The notes under the pieces were generated by a model, which was not told where the DNA came from, searched no databases, and worked only from the letters and a program-made list of their open reading frames with translations. From the NCBI GenBank assembly GCA_964036315.1, contig OZ038479.1:61866804-61930803 (forward strand): DNA of 64,000 nucleotides, written 5' to 3'. Shown one piece after another: positions 11,572 through 23,110 of this stretch (its first letter is position 1; each line of letters begins with the position of its first letter). The stretch comes from Acanthosepion esculentum (taxonomy: Eukaryota > Mollusca > Cephalopoda > Sepiida > Sepiidae). Position numbers and translations under genes: made by a program.

Positions 11572-13244
11572 CCTTTTTTTAATATGCTCACAGCATATTG
11601 TAACAACATACTACACGCATACTTTTTCATACTTGTTTTATTTTATCTCATTAAAAATTCTTAACGTTTGAATGAAGGGGAAATTAAATGTCAGATAAAT
11701 TGTAAATATTTAAGACTATTCAAGATAATTCAATTTAGATAGAAAATATAACTAAAACAAGTTCACAAATATTTTCTGAATTATTTTTTGCTATGCGATA
11801 ATGCCAAACCGACAGAAAATTAGTTTCCTTTTTAGTTTTGAGTGTTTATAAGGATCAAATCTCAATGCCAACAATATATTTTTTTACTTACAATCAGTTA
11901 CTGGCAGCAAGAAACAAAAATTGCTTCTTATCAGTTATGTCAAAAATCACTCAGGCTTTTTTCTCACCTAATAGAAACATTTATATCTAACACTTATCGT
12001 CATATCTAATTGTCAGTGACATTTTAAGTGAACTTGAAACCAATTAGATCAATATGAGACTTTTCTTGAAATAATCACAGGTATTTTCCATACATATAAG
12101 GTTGAAGAAAGAAAGAAAAAAAAAACAATTATTAAAACGTAAATCAATTTTTTTAACCCATCTAAATTTACATAACTGCGACCATAATTATTTCCTCAGT
12201 CCCTGTACTAAAAAAGAGATGATTTTATGGTCAGCAATGCAATGTGTTTTGTCAGATTGAAAACTTCCAAAATGACTTTCTATATCCATATAAGCCACAA
12301 ACGCGCACCCGTGGGTGTATTTAGGATTTAATTGATTTGTAAATATTTCAGTCTCCATACTTATCATAATGTTGTCTTTACATGGTTTCAAATTAAAAAA
12401 AATGTGCTTTATTGCACAAAGAATGAAGTTTGGTCGACATTCTTTTTCAAGAAATGAAAATGTTATAAGCTGAAAGTATTTAACGTTTATCAGATGCAAG
12501 GAACCTCTCTCTTCATGGACTCCTCCCAAATAGACTTTGTACAATATTTGGACAGATGCATCCTCAGTATCACTTTCTTTTGTGTTGTATCATTGACGAA
12601 ACTACCTCAAGATGTTTGACACTGGATCCAGACACATGATTCTTGAATTGTTGTCTTTCTTCTTGATCATTAGCATAAGTCACACCAACAACTGACAGCA
12701 AGAAATAATTTATTCTTTTTCATTTCTTATATCCATTACATTAAATATTTTCACACTCTTTATGCAGATAAAAAATCATAATTGTAATACTGACACTATT
12801 TGTCATTGTACATGATGTTTACGATAACCATCAATAGTATGGCATATAGCGATATGAATTACGCCTTAGTTTGGGGGAGGTAATAAGTCTCTTACCATGC
12901 ATAGCTGATGGAGACATTTTCACTCGTTTCTATTTTTTTAATATGTTCATTCAGGGCATGGGCGATCATGGCTCTGCGCATTTGTGAATCACCATAACGC
13001 AAAGTCATTTAATTCAGAGCTGATAGACCGGGCTAAAGTCCAGTCCACCCTGATATTTAGTCTATAACTATGCGTTGGTCAAAAGAAATAATGAATTTAT
13101 GCATTTACTAAGAGTATCAGTCCGAAAGTGTCTGTAACATGCTATATCGGCCGGACGATTCCACTTTCCGCTCCAGTAACCGTTACACTGCCATCCTGAA
13201 GACCTTTTGAGAAATTCTCCAGTCATGATGAACTATTACACTCT
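11572..13244. other. AT-rich intronic stretch without recognised genes
   Basis: The longest frame, 12188-12544 on the minus strand (118 aa), has no motif I recognise and lacks splice context. It could be an unrecognised transposon piece, but nothing in it supports a function. Confidence 0.45.
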
Positions 13245-13900
13245 CAATAAAGCTCCATTGAATGATCACAAGTTCATTCCAGTTGAACTCATAAAATCTA
13301 TTAATAAAGATGCTGGAAAATTGTCGGCTCCTGCTATCGCTCCAGGAAGTATCTGACCCCTTCTGCCTTTCTTTATCTCTATAAGAGTCAGATTAGACTA
13401 AAAATGGTATATTGCTGCTGGAGCTGCTTGATATTCACTTTGTAGCTTTCACCTTCTTCAAAATCGTTTACGCGGCTTTGTGGAGGAAGACTTATTATTC
13501 ACCCAGTATCCCCCCTCTCACAAACACAATGTTAAAAGCTTGTTGCTACTATCACGATTTCCATGGTATGTAGTGCCACCAGTTGAGACCTTTACCGCTA
13601 GAATCCAACATTCTATTCCCACAGAGTCAACTCAGACCCTATTCTCTATTCCAAATATGAGAAGATAATTCCACTCAGTGAACTTTTTGCTAAGAACTGA
13701 TGCATTATGGAACAGACTCCAATATCGGTGCTTCTCTGAACCCTTTAAAAAGTCGAGAGTTAATCATCATCATCATCTATTCCTTTTATACTCATAATCT
13801 TCACTTATTCCCTTCGTCTTTTACTCGTATTATACTTCATTCATCATAACCATTCTAACAGCACACTGTCTTGGATAAACTTTAGTATAAAAAGTAAGTA
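13245..13900 (+). pseudogene. 3' end of a CR1/L2-like LINE
   Basis: Translation across several frames gives the conserved C-terminal order of this LINE group: SINKDAGK near 13291, YRSRKYLTPSAFLYLYKSQI near 13340-13400, then FTARIQHSIPTESTQ near 13595 and the tail TDALWNRLQYRCFSEPF followed by KKSRVNHHHHL near 13698-13770. The family consensus here is roughly TxxLWNxLPxxCFPxxYNLxxFKxxVNxHL. Frameshifts and stops show that it is dead. Only the 3' third is present, the usual result of 5' truncation. It is in the same orientation as the host exon. Confidence 0.82.
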
Positions 13901-13920
13901 TTCCTGTTACGAGAAAACGA

Positions 13921-13931
13921 GGTTCGATTCC
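13921..13931 (+). promoter_or_regulatory. Isolated B-box-like sequence
   Basis: GGTTCGATTCC matches the RNA polymerase III B-box consensus exactly. I find no convincing A-box or cloverleaf upstream, so this is probably a truncated tRNA-derived SINE or chance. Confidence 0.3.
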
Positions 13932-14012
13932 TCTGCCAGAGAAGCCCAAAAAATTTTAAACATTTACTTTTTATATCTCTATAAAAATATATAGGAGAAT
14001 ATGATACGTAAA

Positions 14013-14188
14013 TTTCTCAATTTTACGAAATTGAATTACAAAGTGAAAAGATTGTGTAACGCGTTTCGGCCTCTAGAAGGATTTCATTGGACTAAAGTAA
14101 TGTTTCTATTGATGGAATTATATATGCGAAGAGCGGGATATAAAAGCGGGCGTCGATTATAATTATGTACAGAGGGAAAGTGGGAACG

Positions 14189-14228
<40 letters not shown>

Positions 14229-15235
14229 AGACGTATATGGACACAGAATAGCCAATCTCATTCAATTTCCCTACGCTTTTGTTTTTATCGTTTTTGTTTT
14301 TAAGTATACCACGTTGTGACAACAGAAGATCTGCCAAGAAAAATAAAATATAAAAACCTGAACACCAATCTACCGTGGCTGGTTTAGCAATCAGTGCACT
14401 TTCTACACATTTTCGCCTAAGTAAATTGCTTTCTCTTAATCAAAATAGCATTTTTTTTTAATCGAAATTATGTTTCAGCTCATTGCAGTGATCGACTAAT
14501 GAACTTATTGATCTGTGTTAATACAATTTTATTTAAACTAAGTCTCTATCATAAATTTAACTAATAAAAAATGAACTCGTAAATTTAATTTGGCACCATA
14601 AAAACAAAATAAAATTTAGAATTATCGGATTCTAAATAAGAACACTTATAATTTGAAGCCCCCAATATTTACGTGATAATAGAAATACATTGAAAATACT
14701 TTTAAGCTCCCCAATACACTATATTTCATATTTAATGCGAAACAAAAAGTTCATCAAAATGAACGATACAAACAAAATTAACGAAACGAGATGCATTACA
14801 CTACCTACTAACTATTACAACAAAAACTGAAAAAGCAATTTATTAAAACGAAAGTGCACTGTAGAAAGTGCACTGATTGCTAGATCATCCACGGTAAATT
14901 ACGTTCAGGCTCTTACAACATTTCACCTTATTTGCCGATTTTTGTCACACTGGGATACCTATAAACGATAATAAAAGCGGAGGGAAACTGAAGGAGATCA
15001 GATAGATTGTGTGCCCAGCCATGCCTGACAAAAAATCTTTAAAATTTAAGTTTTAATACTCAGAAATTAAAGAAGAAAAATAATTTAGCATTCCCACATC
15101 TTCAGCAATTCCCTTGGTACATAATTATAAACGATAATCAATGAAAACATTACTTTTGCCCGACGAAGACGAAATGCGTTGCGCAGAATTCTTCCACTTT
15201 GTCATTCAATTACCTTACAAAAAATAAATAAATTT
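14013..15235. mobile_element. 1.2-kb long-inverted-repeat element
   Basis: About 400 bp at 14013-14413 are repeated in inverted, diverged form at about 14848-15235. Matching landmarks include AAAGTAATGTTT, ATAATTATGTAC, CAATTTCCCTACGCTTTT, TACCGTGG and CAATCAGTGCACTTTCTACA. The arms enclose about 430 bp of AT-rich DNA with no coding potential. A TA tract has expanded inside the left arm. A GAAACGCG-like terminal motif is present in both arms (near 14055 and 15170) and resembles the PLE-like ends elsewhere in the window. A small part of the arm also recurs near 36880. Confidence 0.7.
14190..14225. repeat. (TA)n microsatellite inside the left arm
   Basis: Pure TA, absent from the corresponding place in the right arm, so it expanded after the arms arose. 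Confidence 0.9.
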
Positions 15236-15809
15236 ATATATTACACACATCACACGTCCCTTAAGGAACCATATTCCTGATCAAACCAAATTTATGAATA
15301 ATTATATTGGACATTACACCACATGCTTATGAAAAGGAATCACGTTACCTCTGTGACCATAACTCAATTAGGAACCATTCAAACACGCACGGAAATCTAC
15401 CAAACTCCGTTCAAAACATACTCGTAAAAAATACGACAATAGTAACTCATCAGCAAAAAAAAAAAGTTAAAATAACGGAAGCATTAATAGTGAAAACACT
15501 AGATATCAACTATGAACACGGCCACGATGTGCTGACTGTGTTTCGAAAATAAATTATTATCACTGTAGATATACACATATTAAAATCTATATAATCAGTT
15601 AAAAAAATTAAAAAAAAACATTCTTTATAATGGCTTACAGAAGATCTGAAAGCACTCGGATATATGGAACATTTGGACAGATTTTTTTTTTCTTGTATCT
15701 AGAAAAGAAAACACTTATACGAATGCAAGAAAATTGATTAAAAAGCTTAATCGCAGTACATTGTCAGTCGAAAATTGTATAAAAAAGGGATTGCTGCCTA
15801 AATACACAA

Positions 15810-15887
<78 letters not shown>

Positions 15888-17118
15888 CGCGCGCGCATAA
15901 TTGTCGGTTAAAACAGAGATATTGAAGATATATAATAATACTTAATTATTTTCTGGTTTTACAAATATTTTTAATAAAAGTAAATTCAACTTCTCTTCAG
16001 TTCTCAAATGAAGTTGAAGCTGATGACAAGGTGGAAAGCGCCCCAAATCTCCAGATTTCAATTTGGAAATAAATGCGATTTTTAAAGAAATAAACGCCAA
16101 AGTTCAAAGACCTGCAAGTCTAAGAAGCTAACAAATATATTCCATAAATTCGCTAAATATAAAATGTTCAAAAGAAATTTATCTTATGACATTTATTAGT
16201 TTGTTTTGAGTCTATTCTGGTAAATATAGATTAAGTTTTCGGTGTACAAGTTGCTTGTTCTGATACAGTGTTCTGACTCAATGTAAAATGGAAACGAGTT
16301 TTGAGAATTCTCACTCTTCATCTTCAGAAGTACCCTACTTCTCGCGAAAAGGCGGGCAGTTTTGGCGTTCCGTAATGCTTGCTGAAGACAGTTATGCCGT
16401 GGGGGATTGTTATGGCAACACGCCAGATAAAGAGTCATCGTTTTCGGGAATGAAAACCCTCGAGTGCATTTGATCATGGGGACTGGCAAATTTATACAGC
16501 GTTGCTTGCACTTCCCCTTTATCACTGACAGAATAAAGAATAAAATCAATTGGCGAAATTGTCAGTTTGTTTACTCAAGATCATTGCTCAGCGAAAACGA
16601 CTTCAGCCTATTTGAAGAACGAATATTTACGCGTAAAATTGGTTCATATTTCCCGGCATTGTGTAGAGTATCAATGACAAGATGATATGAAGACGGCAGA
16701 ATTATGCTCGATATGGGATCGGGTTCTTTTCACGACCTTTTATTGAAAATGCCCCTATTAATCAAGAGTTGCTTAGTTAAGCTTCAAATTTAACTTTCAT
16801 GCCAGTGACAAATTCGGATTGGTTTTCATATTTTAATGTTCAATTCATACAACCAATTATAAAATTCTATCAAACGCTTTCATAATAATTATTATCTCTT
16901 TCAGAAGTAGAATATTTTGATTGCGTTTAAATAGATAAAAAATGTTTCGCTGAAGTAATTTCGCACCTTCAGACATGATAAATCGAATCTATTATCAGTT
17001 ATATTTTAAAATAAGTTCCATAAGATTTAATATAACGCTCAACATTTTTATTTTTTTAGGGATGAAACTATTATTGCTTTTTTGTGTGTATATACAATTA
17101 TTTTCTTTATTTTTTCAG
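15236..17118. other. Intronic stretch upstream of the Slit-like exon
   Basis: Apart from the GT/GC tract, I see no repeat or gene. Frames at 15307, 16196 (minus) and 16464 have no domains. The last 50 bases before 17119 are T-rich and end in the splice acceptor. Confidence 0.5.
15811..15897. repeat. (GT)n(GC)n tract
   Basis: About 68 bp of GT followed by about 18 bp of alternating GC. Strict purine-pyrimidine alternation is the known requirement for Z-DNA. Confidence 0.95.
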
Positions 17119-17190
17119 GCAACTCCCTGAAAATAGGATTACCAAAATTGAACGGGGAGCTTTTCAGGACCTTATTTCCATGGAACGATT
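17119..17190 (+). CDS. slit: Internal exon of a Slit-like secreted LRR guidance protein (partial gene)
   Basis: This is the only host coding exon I can support. A T-rich tract ending TTTTTTCAG precedes it, and the consensus donor GTAAGT follows at 17191. The 72-bp exon begins with the last base of a split codon and ends with two bases of the next, so it is symmetric and encodes exactly one 24-residue leucine-rich repeat, the classic LRR exon unit. The peptide from 17120 reads QLPENRITKIERGAFQDL, then ISMER. Human SLIT2, in the second repeat of its first LRR domain, has ENKISTIERGAFQDL followed by KELER, which is near identity over the diagnostic stretch. Slit is a large secreted protein (four LRR domains, EGF repeats, laminin G, cystine knot) that binds Robo receptors in axon guidance. 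The rest of the gene is not visible, so other LRR proteins with this repeat (for example LRIG or peroxidasin types) remain possible but fit less well. Confidence 0.85.
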
Positions 17191-17466
17191 GTAAGTTATT
17201 TGAAATAATTTTATGTTGAATATGCACTCATTGTGTGGCGTGTACACTTTATGATTTTCCGTAATATTATCATGTCAAAGTTTAATTTTATCCTTTATTT
17301 AATATTTTTTCTGCATAGCTATTTCTCGATGTAATATAGCATGTTTGATCAACTTAATATTTTTGACGTGGCAGTATTTGACATTTAATATTAAGAAGTT
17401 TTTTCAACTGCTAAGAAATTCAGTCGTGAAAATCAATTCAGACGGTCATCAATCTGACTATAGTTG

Positions 17467-17467
<1 letters not shown>

Positions 17468-17536
<69 letters not shown>
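17468..17536. repeat. (TA)n microsatellite with GA-rich 3' flank
   Basis: Pure TA run followed by a GAGAGAAAGAAAGAGA-type purine tract, about 280 bp downstream of the exon donor. Confidence 0.95.
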
Positions 17537-17539
<3 letters not shown>

Positions 17540-19357
17540 TGAGAGAGAAAGAAAGAGATTCTTTTTCAGCTTTTATATTCGACAATCACAACACGTAACA
17601 ATATTTTAATCGCGTATCAACTGCTATCTTATAAACCTCTCCAAAATTGCTACAATTCTACATCAAATCTATATCTGCGCAAAGCAAACCTTTTAGTTTG
17701 TTGTTCATTATAGAACGGCACATGCAAATCCGAAAATTTCGATTTTAAACATTTTTATCGTTGTTTCATATACTGGCCTAATAACATAATAATTTATATT
17801 ATTCTTTATTTTCAGGATTATTTTCATTCGCCTACTCTAATAACATTCTGTAAGAAACATAAGTGGTTTAACTTTTTCTATTATCATGTATATTTCTTAC
17901 TATGAACTTTATCTTAATGGGCATACCTGTTTGAGTTGAGATCTTTTTTCTTAAACAATTTAAAATTAATAACCAGCTTAAATCGAAAAGTCCTACTAGA
18001 GAAAAAAATGTGTCTTTCGTCAGGAAAACCGCATATAAAAAACCCGAAATGTGCCGTTATATATTATAAAATATCGAGATATATCATTTTTTGTTATTCA
18101 GTACTTTATATATTACTGAGGTTCAAATTATCGGGAAAAGTGTCTAGAATAGAAGATTTATAGATTATTAATATAATTCTGCTTGTTCATTTCTTGTATA
18201 TTGAAAGTAATATAAATAATACATAATGATCAATTTCCCTGATGAATATATACTATATGTGTTTATAATTACTTGAAAGGAATTTTGACCGGCAGTTGTG
18301 ATAAAGCGGAAACACCAGTAGACTTCATCTTCAGTACTTTTGTATCATGTTAACATGACTCCTGCCAAGTCAAATATTAGAGCAAATATAATTAGCATCT
18401 GTTACGGATCAAGCTCAACATTCATGATCAAGAGGGAAGATTTAGGCTCCAAATCTACAAGGAATAATGTAACCGCTTGGTTACAATCATTTATTTTCAT
18501 CACTCTTAGAGCTGACATACGTGCTCAAATTTCATTATGCCCCACCCAACCAAGAGATGAATTATTTCACGGTTCTTTGCAAGTGCATTACTCGTTATGA
18601 CACAAGAGATAAAAAGTTGGTCTTATAGGCTGTGAGTTCGATCTTAACTGTTTCCCGGATCTTTCCTGGTTAACTGCAAAACAGATTTATTTAAATTTAT
18701 AACTATATATTTAAATTGCACCTGAAGTATCTAGAGCAATTGACAAAATCGTTTAATTACTTTAAAATTCTATTTTTAGAAAACTGTTTTATTTTTTAAA
18801 TATTTTTATAATGTCTAAATGAACTAAATGAATCGTAATATATTTTAATGCCATATATCTTGAATTCGTGCGTGTTACACGCAGATGAAATGTTCTATTC
18901 GTGCTTCGTAAATTTTCAGTCAGTAATATTTGCATAAAATCCAGTTTTTTAGATGCAAAATGATTTGACGTAGGTTTTTATTTTGATATTTATATCTTAA
19001 GACATTTCAATATTTTATTGAGCATAAAATTTTACGCATTTACTGACACTTTGGATCTCGCAAAAATACATTTCTATCAGAATGTGCCGTGTCCCCTCAG
19101 TACATATGCAATCATAGCTCTCCACAATTTCCTATGTCTTGTAGTACTTTGTAAGATTTATATTTTTACTAAATGTTACTAAGTGCTAGGATTCCTTATG
19201 TTTTTTGATCTAATATTTTTCGTTTTCACAATTAAAAAAATTATCAAGACAGACTGAGTTGTAATCTTAGTTGTTGAATTTTTTTAGTTAACCATCACCG
19301 AAATACTGAGTAGGATATTCAAAACTAATCACATTTTATGATTCATTCTAATACATA
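17537..19357. other. AT-rich intronic stretch without recognised genes
   Basis: A TTTTCAG/GTAAGA pair at about 17816-17854 brackets 34 bp but encodes no LRR (see rejected items). Nothing else is recognisable. Confidence 0.45.
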
Positions 19358-19358
19358 C

Positions 19359-19399
<41 letters not shown>
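19358..19399. repeat. (TA)n microsatellite
   Basis: Pure TA run. Confidence 0.95.
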
Positions 19400-19403
<4 letters not shown>

Positions 19404-19624
19404 TAAATAAAACTTTTGGGCCAACTTAGTAAATTAATTGTTAATTTTACCCCCAAATCGAAAATAATTATCAATATGCTTTTCACGGTACATTTTATGA
19501 TCTTTGGGGGCCAGGAAACAAGTTACTGCATTTTCGTTCACGCTGCATTGTGGATAGAGCAAGCAAAGTGATGCTGAAAAAAAAAACGTGCAAAAATACT
19601 GGGTCACCAGCAAAAAAATTACTT

Positions 19625-19893
19625 TCACTCTAACGGCCCGGAATGAGAAATCGGAAAGCCTAGTTTGAATTCCAGTCGGGTTCGTTAGATTCACTTATGG
19701 GCAAATATCCCTGGAAAAAGTATGAATCCATCTCATCTCCCTCCAGCTATGGATTAGTTAGCAGGACAGACTGGTTACTATAACCACTCTACCGGAAAAA
19801 GAAACGGTAACCTAGCACAGGAAAATATGTTTAGTCACCCATGAATCAAAAGTGACATGACCGCCAAGCCTGTACGTATGGCACTGAACTGAC
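19625..19893 (+). mobile_element. tRNA-derived SINE
   Basis: A truncated tRNA-like head (ACGGCCCGGAATGAGAAATC) leads to a B-box, AGTTTGAATTCC, at about 19662. The body has AAGTATGAATCCATC and TATGGATTAGTTAGCAGGAC, and the tail CGTATGGCACTGAACTGAC matches the tail of the SINE at 20947-21222. The A-box end is lost or diverged. Confidence 0.75.
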
Positions 19894-19939
19894 TGAAGTA
19901 CAAACAGTCAAACAGGGAGTTAGTAATTAGCGTTTGAGT

Positions 19940-20178
19940 CGAATAAATACCTCAATTTGATGTGGTATTTAATGGAACACGGTCCAGATTTTCTCAATGC
20001 GAATTTTTTCCCATTCTTCTTGGCAGTAATCACAAAGCTCTTGGAGACTGCGTGGTTTTCGTTGGAGCACCTTCTTCACTTCCCACATAAAGGATTCAAT
20101 TATATTAGATCTTTTCCTTTGAGTCCATCTATTAGACAGTAGCCCCCGATTCACACGACTTCTTTTTGTTAATATCAT
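19940..20178 (-). pseudogene. Tc1-like transposase C-terminal fragment
   Basis: On the minus strand the frame reads RTQRKRSNIIESF-like sequence (as WTQRKRSNIIESF), then MWEVKKVLQRKPRSLQELCD and YCQEEWEKIRIEKI. This matches the end of Tc1/mariner DDE transposases, where SPDLNPIExxWxxVKKxL precedes a basic helix and EEWxxIPxEKI. The consensus SPDLNP is degraded to RKRSNI. Only about 70 residues of a family usually 340 long remain, and I could not define terminal inverted repeats. Confidence 0.7.
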
Positions 20179-20456
20179 ACTGATTGGGATTCATTTCGTG
20201 ACTTTCTTCGAGACGCACTTTAGATTGATATTCTTATCCTTATTGACAATTGTGCCACTGAGTTTTCTTCTTAGATTAAAACCGGTACCTGTGCTTTTCT
20301 ACTTTCTTAGAAATAGCAGGTCAAACCACAATCCTCTTGGTTCACGCTTTCCTGTTTAGTCGCTTTCGCACACGGGAATCAATTTTACCAATTGTATCAG
20401 CGTGAGTGTTCTGATCATAGCAGACATCTTTTTGCCTGCTCGTAATAATTGTAAAC

Positions 20457-22010
20457 GTGTCTTTGTTTGCTGATAGAATAAAACATCGTATCGCCTCTAG
20501 CAAGTTTGTTTCTCGTGACTATTGGCGGCTCTGTCAGAATTTACTAAATAAGATTAAGTCTTTTATCTCTCCTCTCTTTACTCAATTTGTAGCGTTAACA
20601 TCTTCTGCTGATAAAAAGCAAAATGTTTTGCTCGTAAATTCTCTTTCAATTCTATCATTGACTCCTCTGGAGTCTTTGCTTGGCCTTCCACTTAAAACTA
20701 TGTCTCCATTGTGTGATATACATATAGGTGGCCATGGTTTCTGCTATCATTTCTACAAAGCATGTGGACATGACGGTATTCCTGCAATAGTTCTTAAGAA
20801 ATGTGCTCCTGAACTGGCTCATGTTTTTTTCTAAAATATTCAATAAATGCTTTGCTGCTTCTTGCTTGTCGGAAATCTTCTGTAGTTCCAGTCTTTAAGG
20901 AATCGAGGAACCGTCTGATCCTACCTCTTTTGGAAAAGTACTAGATACGATAGAGTAATTGATAGCGGCTCGGATTGATGAATCAGAGTGCAGAGTTCGA
21001 ATTTCACCGAATCCATTATATACACTTACGTGCTAATACCCTTAGGAAAGGTATGAATCCTCTTCCCTCCCCCAAGCTATGGTGAAATAGCAGGACAGAG
21101 CGGGTTCCATAGCCTATCCAAGCAGCTGATCTACTGCAAAAAGAAATGGCAACCTACTGCGGGAAAAAATCTGCCTCATCAGTCATGTATCGAAAGCGTG
21201 TATCACGTATGGCACATAACTGACTAGATGCTCTAATCACCTCTGAATATGTTATGTATCTCCCTACCAGAGCCTTCTTTCAAATGAGCAATGTGGGTTT
21301 CGTTTCTCTCGGTCAACTGCTTATGCATTAACGGTCATTGCTGAAGCATTTTATCAAACTTAAAAAATGGTGAATTGATTTACTATTTACTCTTGTCTAA
21401 TCAGTTCTGAAAGGTCAAATTGGCAGCTGATCTAAAAAAAATTACATTCAATCTGTTGTTAAATGGAGCAAGAAATGGCTAGTTAATTCTAACGCCCACC
21501 CCAAACGAAATTGCTCTCTTTTGGAGGATCTGTGTTACCTTGCATTAGAAGAGATGACGTTAAGCTCCAGGATAGTGGCTTATTACGCCCTTCTCCGCTG
21601 AAGTGAAAAGATTGCCGTAACATTGCTTCCTCGTGACTTTTCTAGAAATATTTTCATGATAATTGTTCTGATGAGCTTTCTTCTTTGGTATCTAGACGTT
21701 GTGGATATAAGCGCAGCACTACATTGGCATGGTTTTATCATTTTACAATTGAAATAGCTTGATACAACCGTAAGTTCTATGCTAACTGTTTCTTCTCTCG
21801 CACTTCACACTTGTGGAACTCTCTTCCGGATTCTTGCTTTCCCGTCAACTTTGATCTTGTGAAATTTAAATGCAATGTCAGTCGTTATCTTCCGTTTTCT
21901 TAATTCTTGCTCTTTTACTGTTCCCCCTGTGTTTTTCTATTCTCTCACTTAGTAAACTCTTGCGTCTTAGTGGCATTATTGCCTTGCTTGGTGCGAAATG
22001 ATTTTAAAAA
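20457..22010 (+). pseudogene. CR1/L2-like LINE fragment, interrupted by a SINE
   Basis: The 5' part reads FADRIKHRIASSKFVSRDYW, then KACGHDGIPAIVLKKCAPEL, the RT fingers motif (consensus K-x-x-G-P-D-G-I-P), with Pro replaced by His. After a SINE at 20947-21222 the reading resumes at 21230 with SNVGF-like sequence and RSTAY, then loses the catalytic palm. It picks up again at the C-terminal domain, including TSHLWNSLPDSCFPVNFDL near 21810 and KFKCNVSRYL. The 3' end shows the CCTTGCTTGGTGCGAAATGA and A-rich tail that recurs at 40.4 and 51.4 kb. It has multiple stops and deletions. Sense orientation to the host exon. Confidence 0.88.
20947..21222 (+). mobile_element. tRNA-derived SINE nested in the LINE, with target duplication
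   Basis: Begins ACGATAGAGTAATTGATAGC, which aligns to the tRNA-like head ACGGTGGAGTAATGGAT of the SINE at 11.5 kb. The B-box GAGTTCGAATTTC is near 20993. The body TACGTGCTAATACCCTTAGG and tail CGTATGGCACATAACTG follow. The 7-bp direct repeat ACTAGAT lies immediately before (20940-20946) and after (21223-21229), splitting a LINE reading frame, so both borders are well supported. Confidence 0.85.
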
Positions 22011-22730
22011 AAACATGATACATTTTTTGTTGCAGCAGGGCGCATCATCACGCTGTAAAAATTCTTCATAGTCTCGTAGAAGATAAGACCATAGTGAACT
22101 AATACTGTCTTCGTTGTTTTTGTCTGTCTATAAACTTAATAGCTGTATCTTAGTTCTTTGTGATGTGATGATCCATTTGCAGACGAATTGCACTAAATTT
22201 CGACAAGTGACAAGCCAGTGTATATGTGTGGTCAATTTCTAGTTGGATGTACATTTTATTCGAAAAATTAGACAAACATTGTTGAATTTAACATAACTTG
22301 TTTGGATGGATTTTTACTGCGTAGATTTATAAGTTAGTATGGAAAGTTCTTGGCCGATCCATTATAAAAAAAAATTAGTCCGATGACTTGGTCAGAGTTT
22401 GGAAATTATGTCGGCACGAAATATTTTCAGCACCTTTTCGAATACACACACACACGCACACATATATGTATGTATGTATGTATATATGTGTGTGTGTTAT
22501 TGAAGACACCGATTGCTTGCACATATGTGTATTGTAACATGCCAAACGGATGGATCTTGATGGCCGAAGATTTATAAGTATAATTTGGCTCCAGTCACAA
22601 GATAGGTTGCGCTAACTTCCGAGGCAACCTCAAATGAATTTAGTGTCAAAACTGCTATTTCCACAATAATTTCAAATGAGTCGGCTTTTCGCGAATCGCA
22701 GCATAAACCAGGATTACCTACATTGTAAAA
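22011..22730. other. Intronic stretch without recognised genes
   Basis: Contains a short CA/TG-rich tract at about 22443-22498. Otherwise nothing recognisable. Confidence 0.45.
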
Positions 22731-23110
22731 ATGTATAAGGCGCGCCACGTCTTAGAGGACACGGATTTAGCAGGCCATGAATGGAAAACGACCTCACGTA
22801 ATATTATGCACCATGCGCCAAATGTCAAATTTTATTTCCGTTCCAAATGTAACAAGAGCATTAAGACGGCAGCTGCTAATCTAATACAGGAAATGAAAGA
22901 GAACATCGTGCTCATAGTATTAACCCCTGACTATATTGAACGAGTGGCGGGGAACCACATGAGATGATTATACTGGGAGTTAAAGAGAATGAAAACTTTA
23001 CAAAGAACCGGAAACCCGATAATAAACAGAGAACAAGGGATAAACCACTACACCTATTCAAAAGACCGGGGAGGAGTGTGAACCGGACGATGAGTGAACC
23101 TGTCTACTCC
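22731..23110 (+). other. GC-richer island with a 78-codon open frame, unidentified
   Basis: An ATG-initiated frame at 22731-22967 (78 aa, basic, rich in Lys, Asn and His) lies in DNA distinctly less AT-rich than its flanks, and the same strand continues with few stops to about 23100. I recognise no domain. The composition resembles the transposon fragments in the window more than a host exon, and no splice sites frame it. Most likely a fragment of an unnamed mobile element. Confidence 0.3.

Larger units (their letters stand above)
1..17118 (+). other. Presumed upstream slit intron (at least 17 kb), 5' end outside window
   Basis: No exon with splice signals and a recognisable LRR or other Slit domain was found upstream of 17119. 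The interval is AT-rich and holds microsatellites and transposon debris listed separately. Calling it intron follows from the phase of the exon at 17119, which must be preceded by another coding exon. I looked for the preceding LRR exon and did not find it. Confidence 0.6.

Noticed and set aside
12188..12544. 118-codon minus-strand open frame
   Set aside because: No recognisable motif and no splice signals. It could be unrecognised transposon sequence, but I cannot support a gene.
13921..13950. Possible tRNA gene from a perfect B-box
   Set aside because: No A-box at the right distance, no acceptor stem and no anticodon arm can be folded.
17816..17860. TTTTCAG acceptor and GTAAGA donor bracketing 34 bp, resembling a micro-exon
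   Set aside because: The enclosed sequence encodes no LRR and its length would break the symmetric LRR phase pattern set by the exon at 17119-17190.
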